DNA of 64,000 bases from Okapia johnstoni (lineage: Eukaryota > Chordata > Mammalia > Artiodactyla > Giraffidae), in contig CM044306.1 in the NCBI GenBank assembly GCA_024291935.2, positions 22,527,501 to 22,591,500 of the forward strand. The letters are read 5' to 3'. Below, in pieces: positions 1-10,526 of this stretch; within the stretch, counting starts at the first letter, position 1; each line of letters begins with the position of its first letter. The notes beneath the pieces were generated by a model that saw nothing but the letters and a program-made list of their open reading frames with translations, did no database searches and was not told the origin of the DNA. The position numbers were made by a program, and so were the translations under genes.

Positions 1-327
1 TGGTTCCAGAGCCCAGTCCAGCCTGGTTCTGGCCTTCTCTGGGATCTACTGATACCATATCCAGCTCTGCCCAGACCAGGGGTCACTGGGCTAAGAATAC
101 CCATTACAGCAGAACAGAGTCCCCAGCTAGGTCCAAGCCCCTTGAGCCCCTAGTCCCAGCGCCCCCTGCTCCAGCCAGCCCAGTGGGCTTGGACATTTGT
201 CTCTCCACAGAAAGGAGACTATACCTTCCCTGGTGTAGGCACTGTGGGGGACAGAAGTGACCAAAACCCACCCCCACATGAACCTGCCCATTGGACCTGC
301 TGATGCCAACTCCTGCTGGTCTAAATC

Positions 328-500
328 ACAAATTCTCAAGCAGGGACATTGGAACCGTTTGGTTTTCACAACTGGAGCATGCCACTGGCATCAAGTGGAC
401 AGAAGCCTGGGATGCTGCTAAACTTCATCCAGTGCACAAGACAACCTCCCACACAAAAAGAATTCTTCTGCCCAAAGTGTCAAGGTTGAGAAATTGGGCT
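328..500 (+). repeat. MER20-like DNA transposon fragment
   Basis: It contains the MER20 signature: GGATGCTGCTAAAC, then CACAAGACAACCTCCCAC, then CAAAGTGTCAAGGTTGAGAAA at the 3' side. It is diverged, as expected for an old eutherian hAT relic. The rest of 1-1010 is intronic sequence in which I see nothing further. Confidence 0.75.
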
Positions 501-1013
501 AAACAAATGGTTGTTGAACACAAGAATGAAGAACAGCCAGGTCAGTGTCCCTTCTGTGCACCAGGGGGCGCCATCACCCTATGCAAAATCCTCCCCGGAT
601 AGGAACTGCTCAGAATAAGGCATGTTCAGAAAGCAACAGAATCCTCCAGCAAAGACACACAACTCAACAATACAGTACTCATTACAATGGGTCCATAGCT
701 CAACGCTTTTTTCTTCTTAACTGATAGTTAATTGAATGTTCATCGACAAGCCCAAGTGCAACGGGTTGCTACATGACACATCTCTTTCCTGTCCTACACC
801 CCAGGTCTGCCAAGGACAGATACCACCAGTCCGCAGCTCAAACTTTTGGCCCCTTTCCTACCCCTCCTTCTTCCCTCTCGGGCAGCCAAGTCCTAGAGCT
901 TCTCCCATCCCCCTTATCCCCCTGGGACCACTGAGTCCTTCTGACTCCTCCCACAAGATGGATAATTTCTTCCCTAGACATCCCGCTCTGGGCCTCCTTA
1001 GTTCACATCCATT

Positions 1014-1211
1014 GAAGTGAAGTGAAAAGTGCTTAGTTGTATCCAACTCTTTGCGACCCCATGGACTATACAGTCCGTGGAATTCTCCAGGCCAGAATAC
1101 TGGAGTGGGTAGCCCTTCTCTTCTCCAGGGGATCTTCCCAACCCAGGGATCAAACCAGGGTCTCCCACATTGCAGGTGGGTTCTTTACCAGCTGAACCAC
1201 CAGGGAAGGCC
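1014..1211 (-). repeat. BovA2 SINE
   Basis: Reverse-oriented ruminant SINE: GCGACCCCATGGACTATACA, CCAGAATACTGGAGTGGG, ending ACCACCAGGGAAGGCC, the reverse complement of the Bov-tRNA head. Confidence 0.9.
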
Positions 1212-1708
1212 ACATACCCATTAGGCATATGCTAAAGCCCTACTTCTCAAATCCTACTCTCATTTATGCCTCCCCAACTGAAGAACCATCCAAGGCTCCC
1301 CATTTTCCATTAGCTCAAGGTCAAAGGCTTTAGTGAAGCCACCAAAAGCCCTCTGTCCTTGGCCCTGGGCCTCACCCTCCCCACTGCCAAGCCCAAGAGG
1401 TGGGTCCACTCTCTGTCCTGACACTCAGATCCTTCTCTGGGATACACAATCTGGTCCCTGATGAGAACCAGCCTTTTCTCTCGTCCACTATTTCACATGT
1501 GCTCATATTGTCTCGTAAGCTCCTTCCCAAGGGCAGGAAGACTGTCTTATATCTTCACATACAGCTTCAGAGTATGTGACTCATAGGACTTTACTGCCCA
1601 AATTTGTGGTTTTCTGAAACATCTTTTCCAGCAGAGTCTCTTTGGTGCAGTAAAATGATCCATGAAAACCCAATGTGAAAAAAATCAACATTAAAATAAG
1701 CAGACAGA

Positions 1709-2029
1709 AGGACTTCCCTGGTGGTCCAGTGGTAAAGAGTCTGCCTGCCCATTCAGGGGAGAGTAGGTTCGATCCCTGGTCCAGGAGGATTCCACATGAC
1801 GCAGGGCAACGAAGCCTGTGTGCCATGGCTGCTGAGCCCACATGCTGCAACTACTGAAGCCAATGCAACTAAAGCCTGAGCTCCCGAGAGTCCTTGCTCC
1901 GCAACAAGAGAAGCCACTGCAATGAGAAGCCAGCACACCACAACGAAGAGGGGCCCCTGTTGGCGGCAACTAGAGAAAGCTCACCCAAAGCAACGAAGAC
2001 CCAGCACAGCCAAAGATAAAATAAATAAA
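1709..2029 (+). repeat. CHR-type tRNA-Glu SINE with target-site duplication
   Basis: A full-length element runs from GACTTCCCTGGTGGTCCAGT to an A-rich tail. It is flanked by the 11-bp duplication AAGCAGACAGA at 1698-1708 and 2030-2040. Confidence 0.92.
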
Positions 2030-2164
2030 AAGCAGACAGAGCAAAGCAGGTAACTCTAGTTCAAGCAGGGATGCGGGTCCTGACCTGCCCTCAGCCTCCC
2101 ACAGCACCTCTGGGGAACCTTAGGATTCTGGGAAACACTGGCCCTACTGCAAACTCTTTTTTTA

Positions 2165-2226
2165 AATGGAAATGTTTATTTGGATATTTCCTCCAGTTTT
2201 ATTGTGATATAATTGACATTTAACCT
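2165..2226 (-). repeat. Short L1 3'-end fragment
   Basis: Contains TCCAGTTTTATTGTGATATAATTGACATT in shortened form, typical of reverse-oriented ruminant L1 3' UTR. Near-identical CTGCAAACTC plus T-run sequences stand on both sides (about 2149 and 2228), resembling a target-site duplication. Confidence 0.6.
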
Positions 2227-2237
2227 GCTGCAAACTC

Positions 2238-2572
2238 TTTTTTTTTTTTGGCTTAAACAACAGAAATTCATTTTCTCACAACTCTGGAGGCTGGGAAATC
2301 TAAGATCCAGGTGCCGGCCCGTTCAGTTTTTGGTGAGGGCTCTCTTCCTGGTTTGCAGGCAGTCACCTTCTCGCTGTATCCTCACGAGGTGGAGAGGGTG
2401 AAGACGGGAGCTCTTTGGTGTCTCCTTCCACAAGGACACTCACCCTACCATACCACAGCCCTGACTTCATTTCACCATAATCACCTCCCAATAGGCCCAA
2501 TCCCCAAATACAGTCAGGTTGGCAGTTCGGGCTTCGATGTATGAATTTTGGGAGGACATGATTCAGCTCACA
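2238..2572. repeat. Old LTR-like mammalian repeat
   Basis: GGCTTAAACAACAGAAATT, CACAACTCTGGAGGCTGGGAA and CCAAATACAGTCAG are recognisable pieces of an old mammal-wide LTR-type element. I am not sure of the family (MaLR-like). Diverged and non-coding. Confidence 0.55.
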
Positions 2573-2889
2573 GCACAAGAGAAAGGGGAGATGATAGAGT
2601 AGAATTCTGGAGGAAATACCAAAACAGGATTGTGAATGCTGGTTAGAGACATTAATGTTTCTATAGCAGAAGAGGACAAGTTGTAATGAAAGCACTGAAA
2701 CATTTTTAGACAGGACAGACGTTTTGGGAGTTTGCATTAGATGGCCTTGACCTCTGGAAGGCTGCACTCTTCCTCCCCAGTCTGCTGTTACCCACCTTTC
2801 AGAGTTATTTGACATTTACTTTATATACTCTGTCCAGGACTTTTAGATGTAATCACTAGGAAAAACTGATTAGAGTGTGCTTTCTCCAT

Positions 2890-3034
2890 CTTTTTTTTTT
2901 TTAATTATTCATTTATTTGACTGCCCAGGTCTTCATTGAAGCATATGGGATCTAGTTCCCTGATTAGGGATTGAACCCAGGGCCCCTGCATTGGGAGCAC
3001 AGAGTCTTAGCCACTGGACCACCAGGGAAGTCCC
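2890..3034 (-). repeat. Bov-tA SINE, reverse
   Basis: Poly-T head, then TTCCCTGATTAGGGATTGAA and CCACTGGACCACCAGGGAAG, the reverse complement of a Bov-tA unit. Confidence 0.88.
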
Positions 3035-3157
3035 TGCTTTCTCTATCTTAACTGAACCAGAGTCCTTCTATGTAATTTTTTTCATGCTTTAAACACATCT
3101 TTTCGTGAAAATTGAGATCTAATTGATGTTCAGCATTATATAAGTTTCAGGTGTATA

Positions 3158-3381
3158 GCATGTGTGTGCCAAGTTGCTTCAGTCATGTCTAACTCTTCGT
3201 GACCCCATGGACTGTAGCCCACCAGGCTCCTCTGTCCATGGGATTCTCCAGGCAAGAATACTGGAGTGGGTTGCCATGCCCTCCTCCAGCGGATCTTCCC
3301 AACCCAGGGATCAAACTTGTGTCTCATGTCTCCTGCATTGGCAGGTGGGTTGTTTACCACTAGCGCCACTGGGAAGCCCCC
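3158..3381 (-). repeat. BovA2 SINE inserted in an L1 fragment
   Basis: A complete reverse BovA2 unit interrupts an L1 3'-UTR fragment (about 3085-3157 and 3382-3420). The L1 text AGGTGTATAGCAT / AGGCATATAGCAT occurs on both sides as an imperfect target-site duplication. Confidence 0.85.
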
Positions 3382-3420
3382 AGGCATATAGCATAGTGAT
3401 GCACAATTTTTAAAGGTTAT

Positions 3421-4735
3421 CAGTTCAGTTCAGTTCAGTTGCTCAGTCATATCTGACTCTTTGCGACCCCATGAACTGCAGCACTCCAGGCTTCCCTGTC
3501 CATCACCAACTCCCAGAGTTTACCCAAACTCATGTCAATTGAGTCGGTGATGCCATCCAACCATCGCATCCTCTGTCATTCCCTTCTCCTCCTGCCCTCA
3601 ATCTTTCCCAGCATCAGGGTCTTTTCAAATGAGTCAATTCTTCACATCAGGTGGCCAAAGTATTGGAGTTTCAGCTTCAACATCAGTCCTTCCAATGAAC
3701 ACCCAGGACTGATTTCCTTTAGAATGGACTGGTTGGATGTCCTTGAAGTCCAAGGGACTCTCAAGAGTCTTCTCCAACACTACAGTTCAAAAGCATCAAT
3801 TCTTCAACGCTCAGCTTTCTTTATAGTCCAACTCTCACATCCATACATGACTACTGGAAAAACCATAGCCTTGACTAGACGGACCTTTGTTGACAAAGTT
3901 ATGTCTCTGCTTTTTAATATTCTGTCTAGGTTGGTCATAATTTTCCTTCCAAGGAGTAAGCGTCTTTTAATTTCATTGCTGAAATCACCATCTGCAGTGA
4001 TTCTGGAGCCCAAAAAAATAAAGTCAGCCACTGTTTCCACTGTTTCCCCATCTATTTGCCATGAAGTGATGGGACTAGATGCCATGATCTTAGTTTTCTG
4101 AATGTTGAGCTTTAAGCCAACTTTTTCACTCTCCTCTTTCACTTTCATCAAGAGGCTCTTTAGTTCTTCGCTTTCTGCCATAAGGGTGGTGTCATCTGCA
4201 TATCTGAGGTTATTGATATTTCTCCCAGCAATCCAGCTTGTGTTTCCTCCAGCCCAGCGTTTCTCATGATGTACTCTGCATATAAGTTAAATAAGCAGGG
4301 TGACAATATACAGCCTTGACGTACTCCTTTTCCTATTTGGAACCAGTCTGTTGTTCCATGTCCAGTTCTAACTGTTGCTTCCTGACCTGCATACAGATTT
4401 CTCAAGAGGCAGGTCATGTGGTCTGGTATTCCCATCTCTTTCAGAATTTTCCACAGTTTATTGTGATCCACACAGTCAAAAGCTTTGGCAGAAATAGATG
4501 TTTTTTTGGAACTCTTGCTTTTTTGATGATCCAGAGGATGTTGGCAGTTTGATCTCTGGCTCCTCTGCCTTTTCTAAAACAAGCTTGAATATCTGGAAGT
4601 TCATGGTTCATGTATTGCTGAAGCCTGGCTTGGAGAATTTTGAGCATTACTTTACTAGCGTGTGAGATGAGTGCAATTGTGAGGTAGTTGGAGCATTCTT
4701 TGGCATTGCCTTTCTTTGAGATTGGTTATATTCCA
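3421..4735 (-). mobile_element. Truncated BovB (RTE) LINE with reverse-transcriptase remnant
   Basis: The minus strand carries a decayed reverse transcriptase. One open piece reads WKILKEMGIPDHMTCLLRNL with GVRQGCILSPCLFNLYAEYI, the RTE fingers/palm region. Another, with IQKTKIMASSPITSW and GSRITADGDFSNEIKRRL, is the C-terminal part. The 3' end is marked by repeated TTCAG at 3422-3440. The 5' part, including the endonuclease, is missing and the frame is broken between the pieces, so it is inactive. BovB is known to have entered ruminants by horizontal transfer. Confidence 0.93.
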
Positions 4736-4865
4736 CTGTTATTATAACCTGCTTCAAACTCTTAAGTGTGGTTGTCACATCCCTTCACAAGCTAGTCTTG
4801 TCTCATCTGATCAGCCACCCACATTGCTGGCCACTCCAGCAAACTCCATATACTCCCTTTCTTTT

Positions 4866-5410
4866 AACCAGGGGTCTGCAAACCATGGCCCATAGGTCAA
4901 ATCCAGCCAATGACCTGTTTTTGTGTGGCCCTTGAGGTAAGAATGGGTTTTGCATTTTTAAAATGTTGTGAAGAAGGGCTTCCCGTGGCTCAGTGGTAAA
5001 GAATCCACCTGCCAATGCAGGATACGCGGGTTCAACCTCTGATCTGGGACGATCCCACGTGCTATGGTGCAAATAAACCCGTGTGCCACAACTATTGAAC
5101 CTGTGCTCTAGAGCCCAAGAGCCGCTACTATTGAAGCCCACGAGTCCTAGAGCCCATGTGACGCAACAAGAGAAGTCACGGCACTAAGAAGCCCACACAC
5201 CACAACTAGAAAGTAGTCCCCACTTGCTGCAACTAAAGAAGAGCCTGAGCAGCGATGAAGACCCAACATAGCCAAAAATAAGTAAATAAATAAACAAATA
5301 AACATTGTGAAGATGAAGAAGAAAGAGAACAAGGAGGAGGAGGGTATACAACAGACCACAGAACCACAGCCTGGAATACTTGCCATCTGGCCCTTTACAG
5401 AGAAGGCATG
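4866..5410. repeat. hAT-like DNA transposon relic split by a CHR SINE
   Basis: GGGGTCTGCAAACCATGGCC near 4869 and CATCTGGCCCTTTACAGAGA near 5384 are the two ends of an old hAT-type element. A CHR SINE (4973-5308) sits between them, flanked by TTGTGAAGA copies. Family name not assigned with certainty. Confidence 0.6.
4973..5308 (+). repeat. CHR-type tRNA-Glu SINE
   Basis: Starts GGGCTTCCCGTGGCTCAGTG and ends in a TAAATAAATAAACAAATAAA tail. TTGTGAAGA flanks it on both sides. Confidence 0.9.
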
Positions 5411-5746
5411 GTGACTGCCAGCAAGCCTTCAGAGCCACGCCTTTCCCCAGGCCAGCTCCCTGCCTGGAGTGCCCTTTCCTGGATTTCCCTGGCTTTCACG
5501 AACTCTACTCATCCTGCAGGCCTAAAAACCTGTCACCTGCCAGCCTCTGCCTCAGGGCTCCCAGGCCCTGACCGCATCCACCAGTTAGGCTGCAGCCAGG
5601 TGAGGCCCATCCCTGCGGCTGGTCTGCAAAGGCAAGTCCCATCATGCCCATCTTGGTGCCCTGGCCCAGTGCCGCACACATCACAGGGTACAATGAACAC
5701 ACCACATTGGCCTCCTTCCATGGACCAACCCCCGAGTCAGACTCAC

Positions 5747-5902
5747 CTCATCCTGCAGGTTGATGTCCCCGGGGCCACGGTTGAGCTGCTCCTGCAGGCT
5801 GGACACCACTGCATTGTTGCCTGGGACTCGGTAAATGCCTGTGGACTCCAGGCCCCGTGCCTCCACAATTCGACAGCATGCAGCCACGATCAAGGGGACA
5901 CG
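5747..5902 (-). CDS. ARHGAP23: ARHGAP23 coding exon 17 (RhoGAP catalytic arginine finger, about residues 918-969)
   Basis: Fifty-two codons, [20 protein letters not shown] then [20 protein letters not shown] and [12 protein letters not shown]. The arginine in GIYRVPG is the catalytic arginine finger that inserts into the Rho GTPase active site. The acceptor is CTGCGTCTCCAG and the donor GATGAG|GTGAGT; phase 0 at both ends. An L1 fragment begins about 50 bp upstream of the acceptor. The next exon (expected to begin RWQDLNV) is not within 1-5746, so the RhoGAP domain is incomplete in this window. Confidence 0.95.
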
Positions 5903-6055
5903 CTGGAGACGCAGGCAGGGCAGGGGTGTTAGGGAGGGTAAGAACAGCATTCCCCGGGAAAGGATACTTGGCAAATGATACAACTGATCAATGAGGGATT
6001 AATAGCCAACATACACAAACAGCTCATACAACTCAACATCAAAAATACAAACAAC

Positions 6056-6178
6056 CTGAGAATTCCCTAGTGGTTCAATAGTTAGGACTCCATGCATCCA
6101 CTGCTGGGGACCCAGGTTTGATTCCTGGTTGGGGAACTAAGATCCTGCAAGCTGCAAGTCACGGCCAAAAACAATACA
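6056..6178 (+). repeat. Bov-tA SINE in L1
   Basis: AATTCCCTAGTGGTTCAATA followed by GATTCCTGGTTGGGGAACTA and an A-rich end. Confidence 0.85.
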
Positions 6179-6531
6179 AGTGACCCAGTTAAAAAATGGG
6201 CAGAAGAATTGAACAGACATTTTTCTAAAGAGGAAATGCAAATGGCCAACAGGCACATGAAAAGATGCTCATGGCCAACAGGCACATGAAAAGATGCTCA
6301 ACACCTCCAGTCATCAGGGAAATGCAAACCAAAACCACAGTGAGATATCACCTCCGACCTGTCAGAATGGCTGTCATCAAAAAGGCCACAAATAACAAAA
6401 GGTGGCAAGGATGAGGAGAAAAGGGAGCCCTCATACACTCTTGGTGGGGGTGCGAATTGATGCAGCCATTGTGGAAAACAGAACGGAGATTTCTCAAAAA
6501 ACTAAAAATAGAGTTACTATATGACCCAGCG

Positions 6532-6930
6532 CTGAAGAATTGATGCTTTTGAACTGTGGTGTTGGAGAAGACTCTTGAGAGTCCCTTGGACTGCAAGGGA
6601 ATCCAACCAGTCCATCCTAAAGGAGATCAGCCCTGGGTGTTCATTGGAAGGACTGATGCTGAAGCTGAAACTCCAATACTCTGGCCACTTAATGCGAAGA
6701 ACTGACTCATTGGAAAAGACACTGATGCTGGAAAAGACTGAAGGCGGGAGGAGAAGGGGACAACAGAGGATGAGATGGTTGGATGGCATCACCAACTCAA
6801 TGGACATGAGTTTGGGTAAATTCCGGGAGTTGGTGATGGACAGGGAGGCCTGGCGTACTGCAGTCCATGGGGTCGCAAAGAGTCGGACACGACTGAGCGA
6901 CTGAACTGAACTGAACTGACTGATATTCTG
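6532..6930 (+). mobile_element. BovB 3'-end fragment, plus orientation
   Basis: Runs from GAAGAATTGATGCTTTTGAA to GACTGAACTGAACTGAACTG, inserted into the L1 at its ATATGACCCAGC|ATTCTGCTCC point. It is inverted with respect to the BovB copy at 3421-3816, which covers the same segment. Confidence 0.92.
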
Positions 6931-7796
6931 CTCCTGGATATATATCCGGAAAAAAAAAAAAAACACTAACTTGAAAAGATACATGCACCCCAATGTTCAT
7001 AGCGGCGTTATTTAAAACTGCCAAGATATGGTACATGTATACAATGTAATACTACACAGTCATAAAAAAGAACAAAATTTTGCCATTTGCAGCAACATGG
7101 ATGGACCTGGAAAGCGTTATGCTCTGTGAAATAAGTCACACAGAGAAAGGCAAATACTGTATATCATTTATACGTGGAATCTAAAAAATAAAAGTGAGTA
7201 TAACAACAACAGAAAAAAGCAGACTCAGAGATGTGGAGAACAAAGTAGTGGTTATCAGTAGGGAGAAGGAAGTGGGCAGGGGCAAGACAGGGTTAGGGGA
7301 GTCAAGGTACAAACTATTGGGTGTAAAATAAGCTACAAGGATATATTATACAACACAGGGAGTATAGCCAATATTCCATAATAATGATAAACGGAGTATA
7401 ACCTTAAAAAATTGTGAATCATTACATTGTACACCTATAACTTACATAATATTGTACAACAACTATACTTCAATGAAATACAATTTTAAAAAGAACAGTA
7501 TTCTCCACCAGTGGGCCGGAGGTGGGGAGGACAAGATGGGAGCAGAGAAAGGCCAGAATCCCATGGAGGGTGGTTACTAAAGGCTCTCGCTGCCTCCAGT
7601 CTGGGAGCCAGAAATCACACCAAAGCCTTGCCATGGTCTGCCTTGTCTCAGCTCTGTGCTCCCTCCCTGTGTGGCTTCCCCAGCTGTGTCCATAAGACGA
7701 GGTGGAGAGCTGGTGCCAAGGTTCCTGGCAGCTCTGATCCTCTGTGCCTTAGTTGCCCCACTTCCCTGCTGGCCCTGGAGTACGGCAGGAACCCAC

Positions 7797-7918
7797 CTGG
7801 TTCTCCGTGGCTGGCTGGCACTCCTCCAGTCGGACCCCAAATGCCCTGGGGGCTGCCTTCTTGTTCTTCTTGATGATGTTGATGCCCCAGGGGGTTTTGG
7901 GGGTGGAGACACTGTCAT
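7797..7918 (-). CDS. ARHGAP23: ARHGAP23 coding exon 16 (RhoGAP lead-in, about residues 877-917)
   Basis: Forty-one codons, [20 protein letters not shown] followed by [21 protein letters not shown]. The motif [13 protein letters not shown] is the canonical opening of the RhoGAP fold. The acceptor is CTCCAACCCCAG and the donor AACCAG|GTGGGT. It enters in phase 1 and leaves in phase 0. The lysine-rich IIKKNKKAA could act as a basic patch; no targeting signal is proven. Confidence 0.95.
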
Positions 7919-8460
7919 CTGGGGTTGGAGGAGGCAGAGAGAGCCAGGGTGAGCTAGGGGCCCAGGGAGGGGCAGCAACCACACTTGGTCACAGACACTT
8001 GTACATCACATTCACACACTGGACGTAAAGGGACTCCTTCAGAAAGGCAACCAAGATGCTAAGGGTTGATGGGAAATTATACTGTCCCAACAGAGAAGGC
8101 CAAAGTCATGACGGTGTTTACCCTGGGGAAAAGAGGCCTCAGAGTAATAAGGGGACTTCTGTATGGGCTCAGGGGCTGGCAACAAGGTGGGCGCCATAAA
8201 TTCTGGTACAACCAAAGAAAGAACTTTCTAATGGTCAAAGGTGTGTGAAGATGGAAAAGGCTGCCTCCTGCTCCTGAAAGGACACAAGCAGGACCACCCA
8301 GGTGGGATGTCCTGCAGGGAAATCAGGCTTCAGGCCTTTCCACCCCTGAGACCCTCAGAGCCCCCAGACCCTCACAGGCATACACACATGGGAAGATACA
8401 TGAGGATAACCATGGCACACATCCACATGCATACCACCCCCTTAGCAGCCACCTTCCTAC
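7919..8460. other. Intron between exons 15 and 16
   Basis: Non-coding, no recognisable repeat apart from a diverged stretch near 8040-8240. I see nothing functional beyond the splice sites. Confidence 0.6.
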
Positions 8461-8591
8461 CCTTGCTCCCTGCAGGCTGGTCCTGAGTTCTGAAGCCACG
8501 TGCCGTACTCTGTTTGAGGAACTCAGACTTGAGTCCCCCCAGGCCACGAGAGCCTTTGGGGGAAGAATCAGCTTTGGGCCCAGAGCTATGG
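8461..8591 (-). CDS. ARHGAP23: ARHGAP23 coding exon 15 (linker, about residues 833-876)
   Basis: This exon encodes [20 protein letters not shown] followed by [21 protein letters not shown] and SK, a basic serine-rich linker between the PH and RhoGAP domains. The acceptor is AGCCTACACAG-like (CTACACAG) and the donor AAGG|GTAGGA. It enters in phase 2 and leaves in phase 1. The GTAGGA donor is weaker than its neighbours. Confidence 0.93.
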
Positions 8592-8858
8592 CTGTGTAGG
8601 AAGAGGGAAGAGGTCTTCACTGGGGTGGCCCAGTATGCCACCTGCCCTGGCCTCCCACCTCTTCAGACCTCTCCTCCACCCCCAAGCCCATTCTGCCCAT
8701 GCCCTTCTGGGGACTGGAGGCCTCAATGCCCCTCTGCCCTCCCTGCCCCCAAGAGAGGGCGATTCGGGGGCTGCCCTCAGGTCTGGAGGTGGGCCAGGAG
8801 AATGACCTCTGCCTGGGGTGTCCCCCACCCCGTGGCCAGGACAAGGACTGGGCCTTAC

Positions 8859-8920
8859 CTCACTTTGCGATAATCATTAAGCTTCTTGCTGATCAGAGCT
8901 TGGTTGGCACAGCCGGGGTC
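8859..8920 (-). CDS. ARHGAP23: ARHGAP23 coding exon 14 (helix after PH, about residues 813-832)
   Basis: This exon encodes [20 protein letters not shown] plus two bases of serine. It is the equivalent of the C-terminal helix that, with the PH domain, forms the ARF-binding module in ARHGAP21. The acceptor is CTCCTCCAG and the donor GTGAG|GTAAGG. It enters in phase 0 and leaves in phase 2. Confidence 0.94.
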
Positions 8921-9084
8921 CTGGAGGAGGGAAAGAGAAAGCAGACCCCATCAGTGCCCATGGCCAAACCACCAGGACTTCTCCCTGGCCCCTGCCTCAG
9001 CTTTGCCTCCCCTCCTCTCCATCTGCCAGCTGGAGGGTACAGACCCCAGAGCGAGAAAGACCAGGGCCGGATTCCCGAGCACCC

Positions 9085-9165
9085 CCTCACCAGCCATGTG
9101 ACCTTGGGTAATCCACTTAACCTTTCTGAGCCTCAGTCTCCTCCTTGGAGAGATAATATGGCAAC
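9085..9165. repeat. MIR fragment
   Basis: The core TGTGACCTTGGGTAATCCAC and TTTCTGAGCCTCAGTCTCCT identify MIR. The rest of the intron 8921-10208 is unremarkable; a short (ATA)n-like run lies at 9928-9945. Confidence 0.8.
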
Positions 9166-10208
9166 CTCAGGGTTGGGGTACAGAATTATGCATGTGGCAT
9201 TCATCACAGTTCTGGCAAGGCACAGCCCAGGAGCCCCAGGACGGGCAGCTGTTGCGATAATGCAGGTGACTTGGGACCCTCAGCTTATGCCCTGTTGGGG
9301 ACAGCCCAGCCAGTCCCTGCAGAGAAGGGCCACAAATTTCAGGTGCTTTTCTCCCTACATCGAGGACAGACAATGTCCTGGGGCAGCAGAGCCTAGATCA
9401 GTGAGATGGTGTGTCCTCAGTGGACACTAGGACCCCCTCCTGTGGCCAGAGCAGATGAATGTCTGGACCAGGGCCCAAGTCCACCATCCTCTTGGCAGAG
9501 ACCAGCCTTCACCCCAGGACCCCTACATAACTGCAGGTGTGCAGAGGCACCTTCGTGCAGGCACCTGGCAGCTGTAGTGAGTGGAGGCAGATACCGCAGC
9601 CCAGGCCCCTGGCATGCAGTGGCACCGTGGAGGGGGCGCCATTTAAAACTTCTCCTGGATTCCCTGCCAAAGCCCTTGGCTCAGCCCCTGCTGCCTGCTG
9701 CCAAAGGCCAATCCCCTTGGCCTCCTCCCAAGGTCAATGTGTTTTTGCCCCTGCAGAAAGGCCAGCCCCGGCAGGGGGGTCCCCCACAGCTGTGGCCCAG
9801 GGGGACCTCTTTCTGTAATACATTTCACGGGAGACCCCCTGCTTCCCAAAGCTCCACCCAGAGGCTGAGGTTTGGCCTGGACCTGACCTCACTGTGCCAG
9901 AGCCTGCCCAAGGCAGTCATAACAACGATGATAATAATAATAATTACTGTCACTCTGACAGCTATTATTGTTACTGCCAGTCGTGGAACACTAAGGACGC
10001 CAGGCCCTCTGTGAGCCACTGTCCCATGCATCGTCTCTTCACACCAAACTCTGGGCGGGCAGAGTCGCCAGGTATACTCCTGTTGGCCCACTTTATGCAA
10101 GAGGAGACTGAGGCTCCGAGCGGTGAAGGGAGTAGCCCGGCCGGTGAGAGGGGCTCCGGAGCCTACCCTGCCCTCCCTGGCCCCTCTGGGGCCGGGCCGG
10201 GCCCTCAC

Positions 10209-10526
10209 CTCGCCCTCGGCCCTGCTGTTCTCTCGGATCGCTCTGATCCAGCCCAGCATGTCATCCCGGTCCTCAGCCTGAAAGAGATATTCACAGAAGT
10301 CAGCGGTGGTCAGCCGGAACACGTGCCTCCTCTTGGTCTCGCTGTAGGAGATGTCCACCAGGCAGGAGCCGATGCAGACGGGCGCCGCCTCGTCCTCACC
10401 TGCGACGGCCGCCGCCGCCCCCGCCGCCGCCGGCCCGGGCTCCCGCCGCTCCTTGCTCAGCGAGAGCGAGCGCGCCCGCAGCGCGGCGTACACCCGCTTC
10501 CACTGGCGCAGGCCGCCGCCCGCTTT
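10209..10526 (-). CDS. ARHGAP23: ARHGAP23 coding exon 13 (PH domain core, about residues 707-812)
   Basis: This 106-codon exon carries most of the PH domain: [20 protein letters not shown], then [12 protein letters not shown], an alanine-rich loop ([16 protein letters not shown]), then [35 protein letters not shown] and the C-terminal helix [13 protein letters not shown]. The tryptophan in MLGWIRAI is the invariant PH-helix residue. In ARHGAP21 the PH domain plus the next helix binds ARF GTPases; ARHGAP23 is likely similar. The exon is very GC-rich. The acceptor is TTTCTGCAG and the donor GCGAG|GTGAGG; phase 0 at both ends. Confidence 0.95.

Larger units (their letters stand above)
5950..7495 (+). 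mobile_element. L1 3' end (ORF2 tail and 3' UTR), interrupted by SINE and BovB
   Basis: L1 text such as CAAAAAGGCCACAAATAAC and ATATGACCCAGC runs to a 3' UTR ending near an A-rich stretch at about 7490. It is split by a Bov-tA unit (6056-6178) and a BovB 3' fragment (6532-6930). A 29-bp unit is tandemly duplicated at 6242-6270 and 6271-6299. No intact ORF. Confidence 0.88.

Noticed and set aside
3532..4101. 189-codon plus-strand frame
   Set aside because: It is the antisense of the BovB reverse-transcriptase remnant, not a host gene.
1..5746. Next RhoGAP exon (expected to begin RWQDLNV)
   Set aside because: No such peptide occurs in any minus-strand frame here; the segment is intron filled with repeats.
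8699..9430. 243-codon open frame on plus strand
   Set aside because: Covers intron and the antisense of exon 14 with a MIR element; no recognisable protein.
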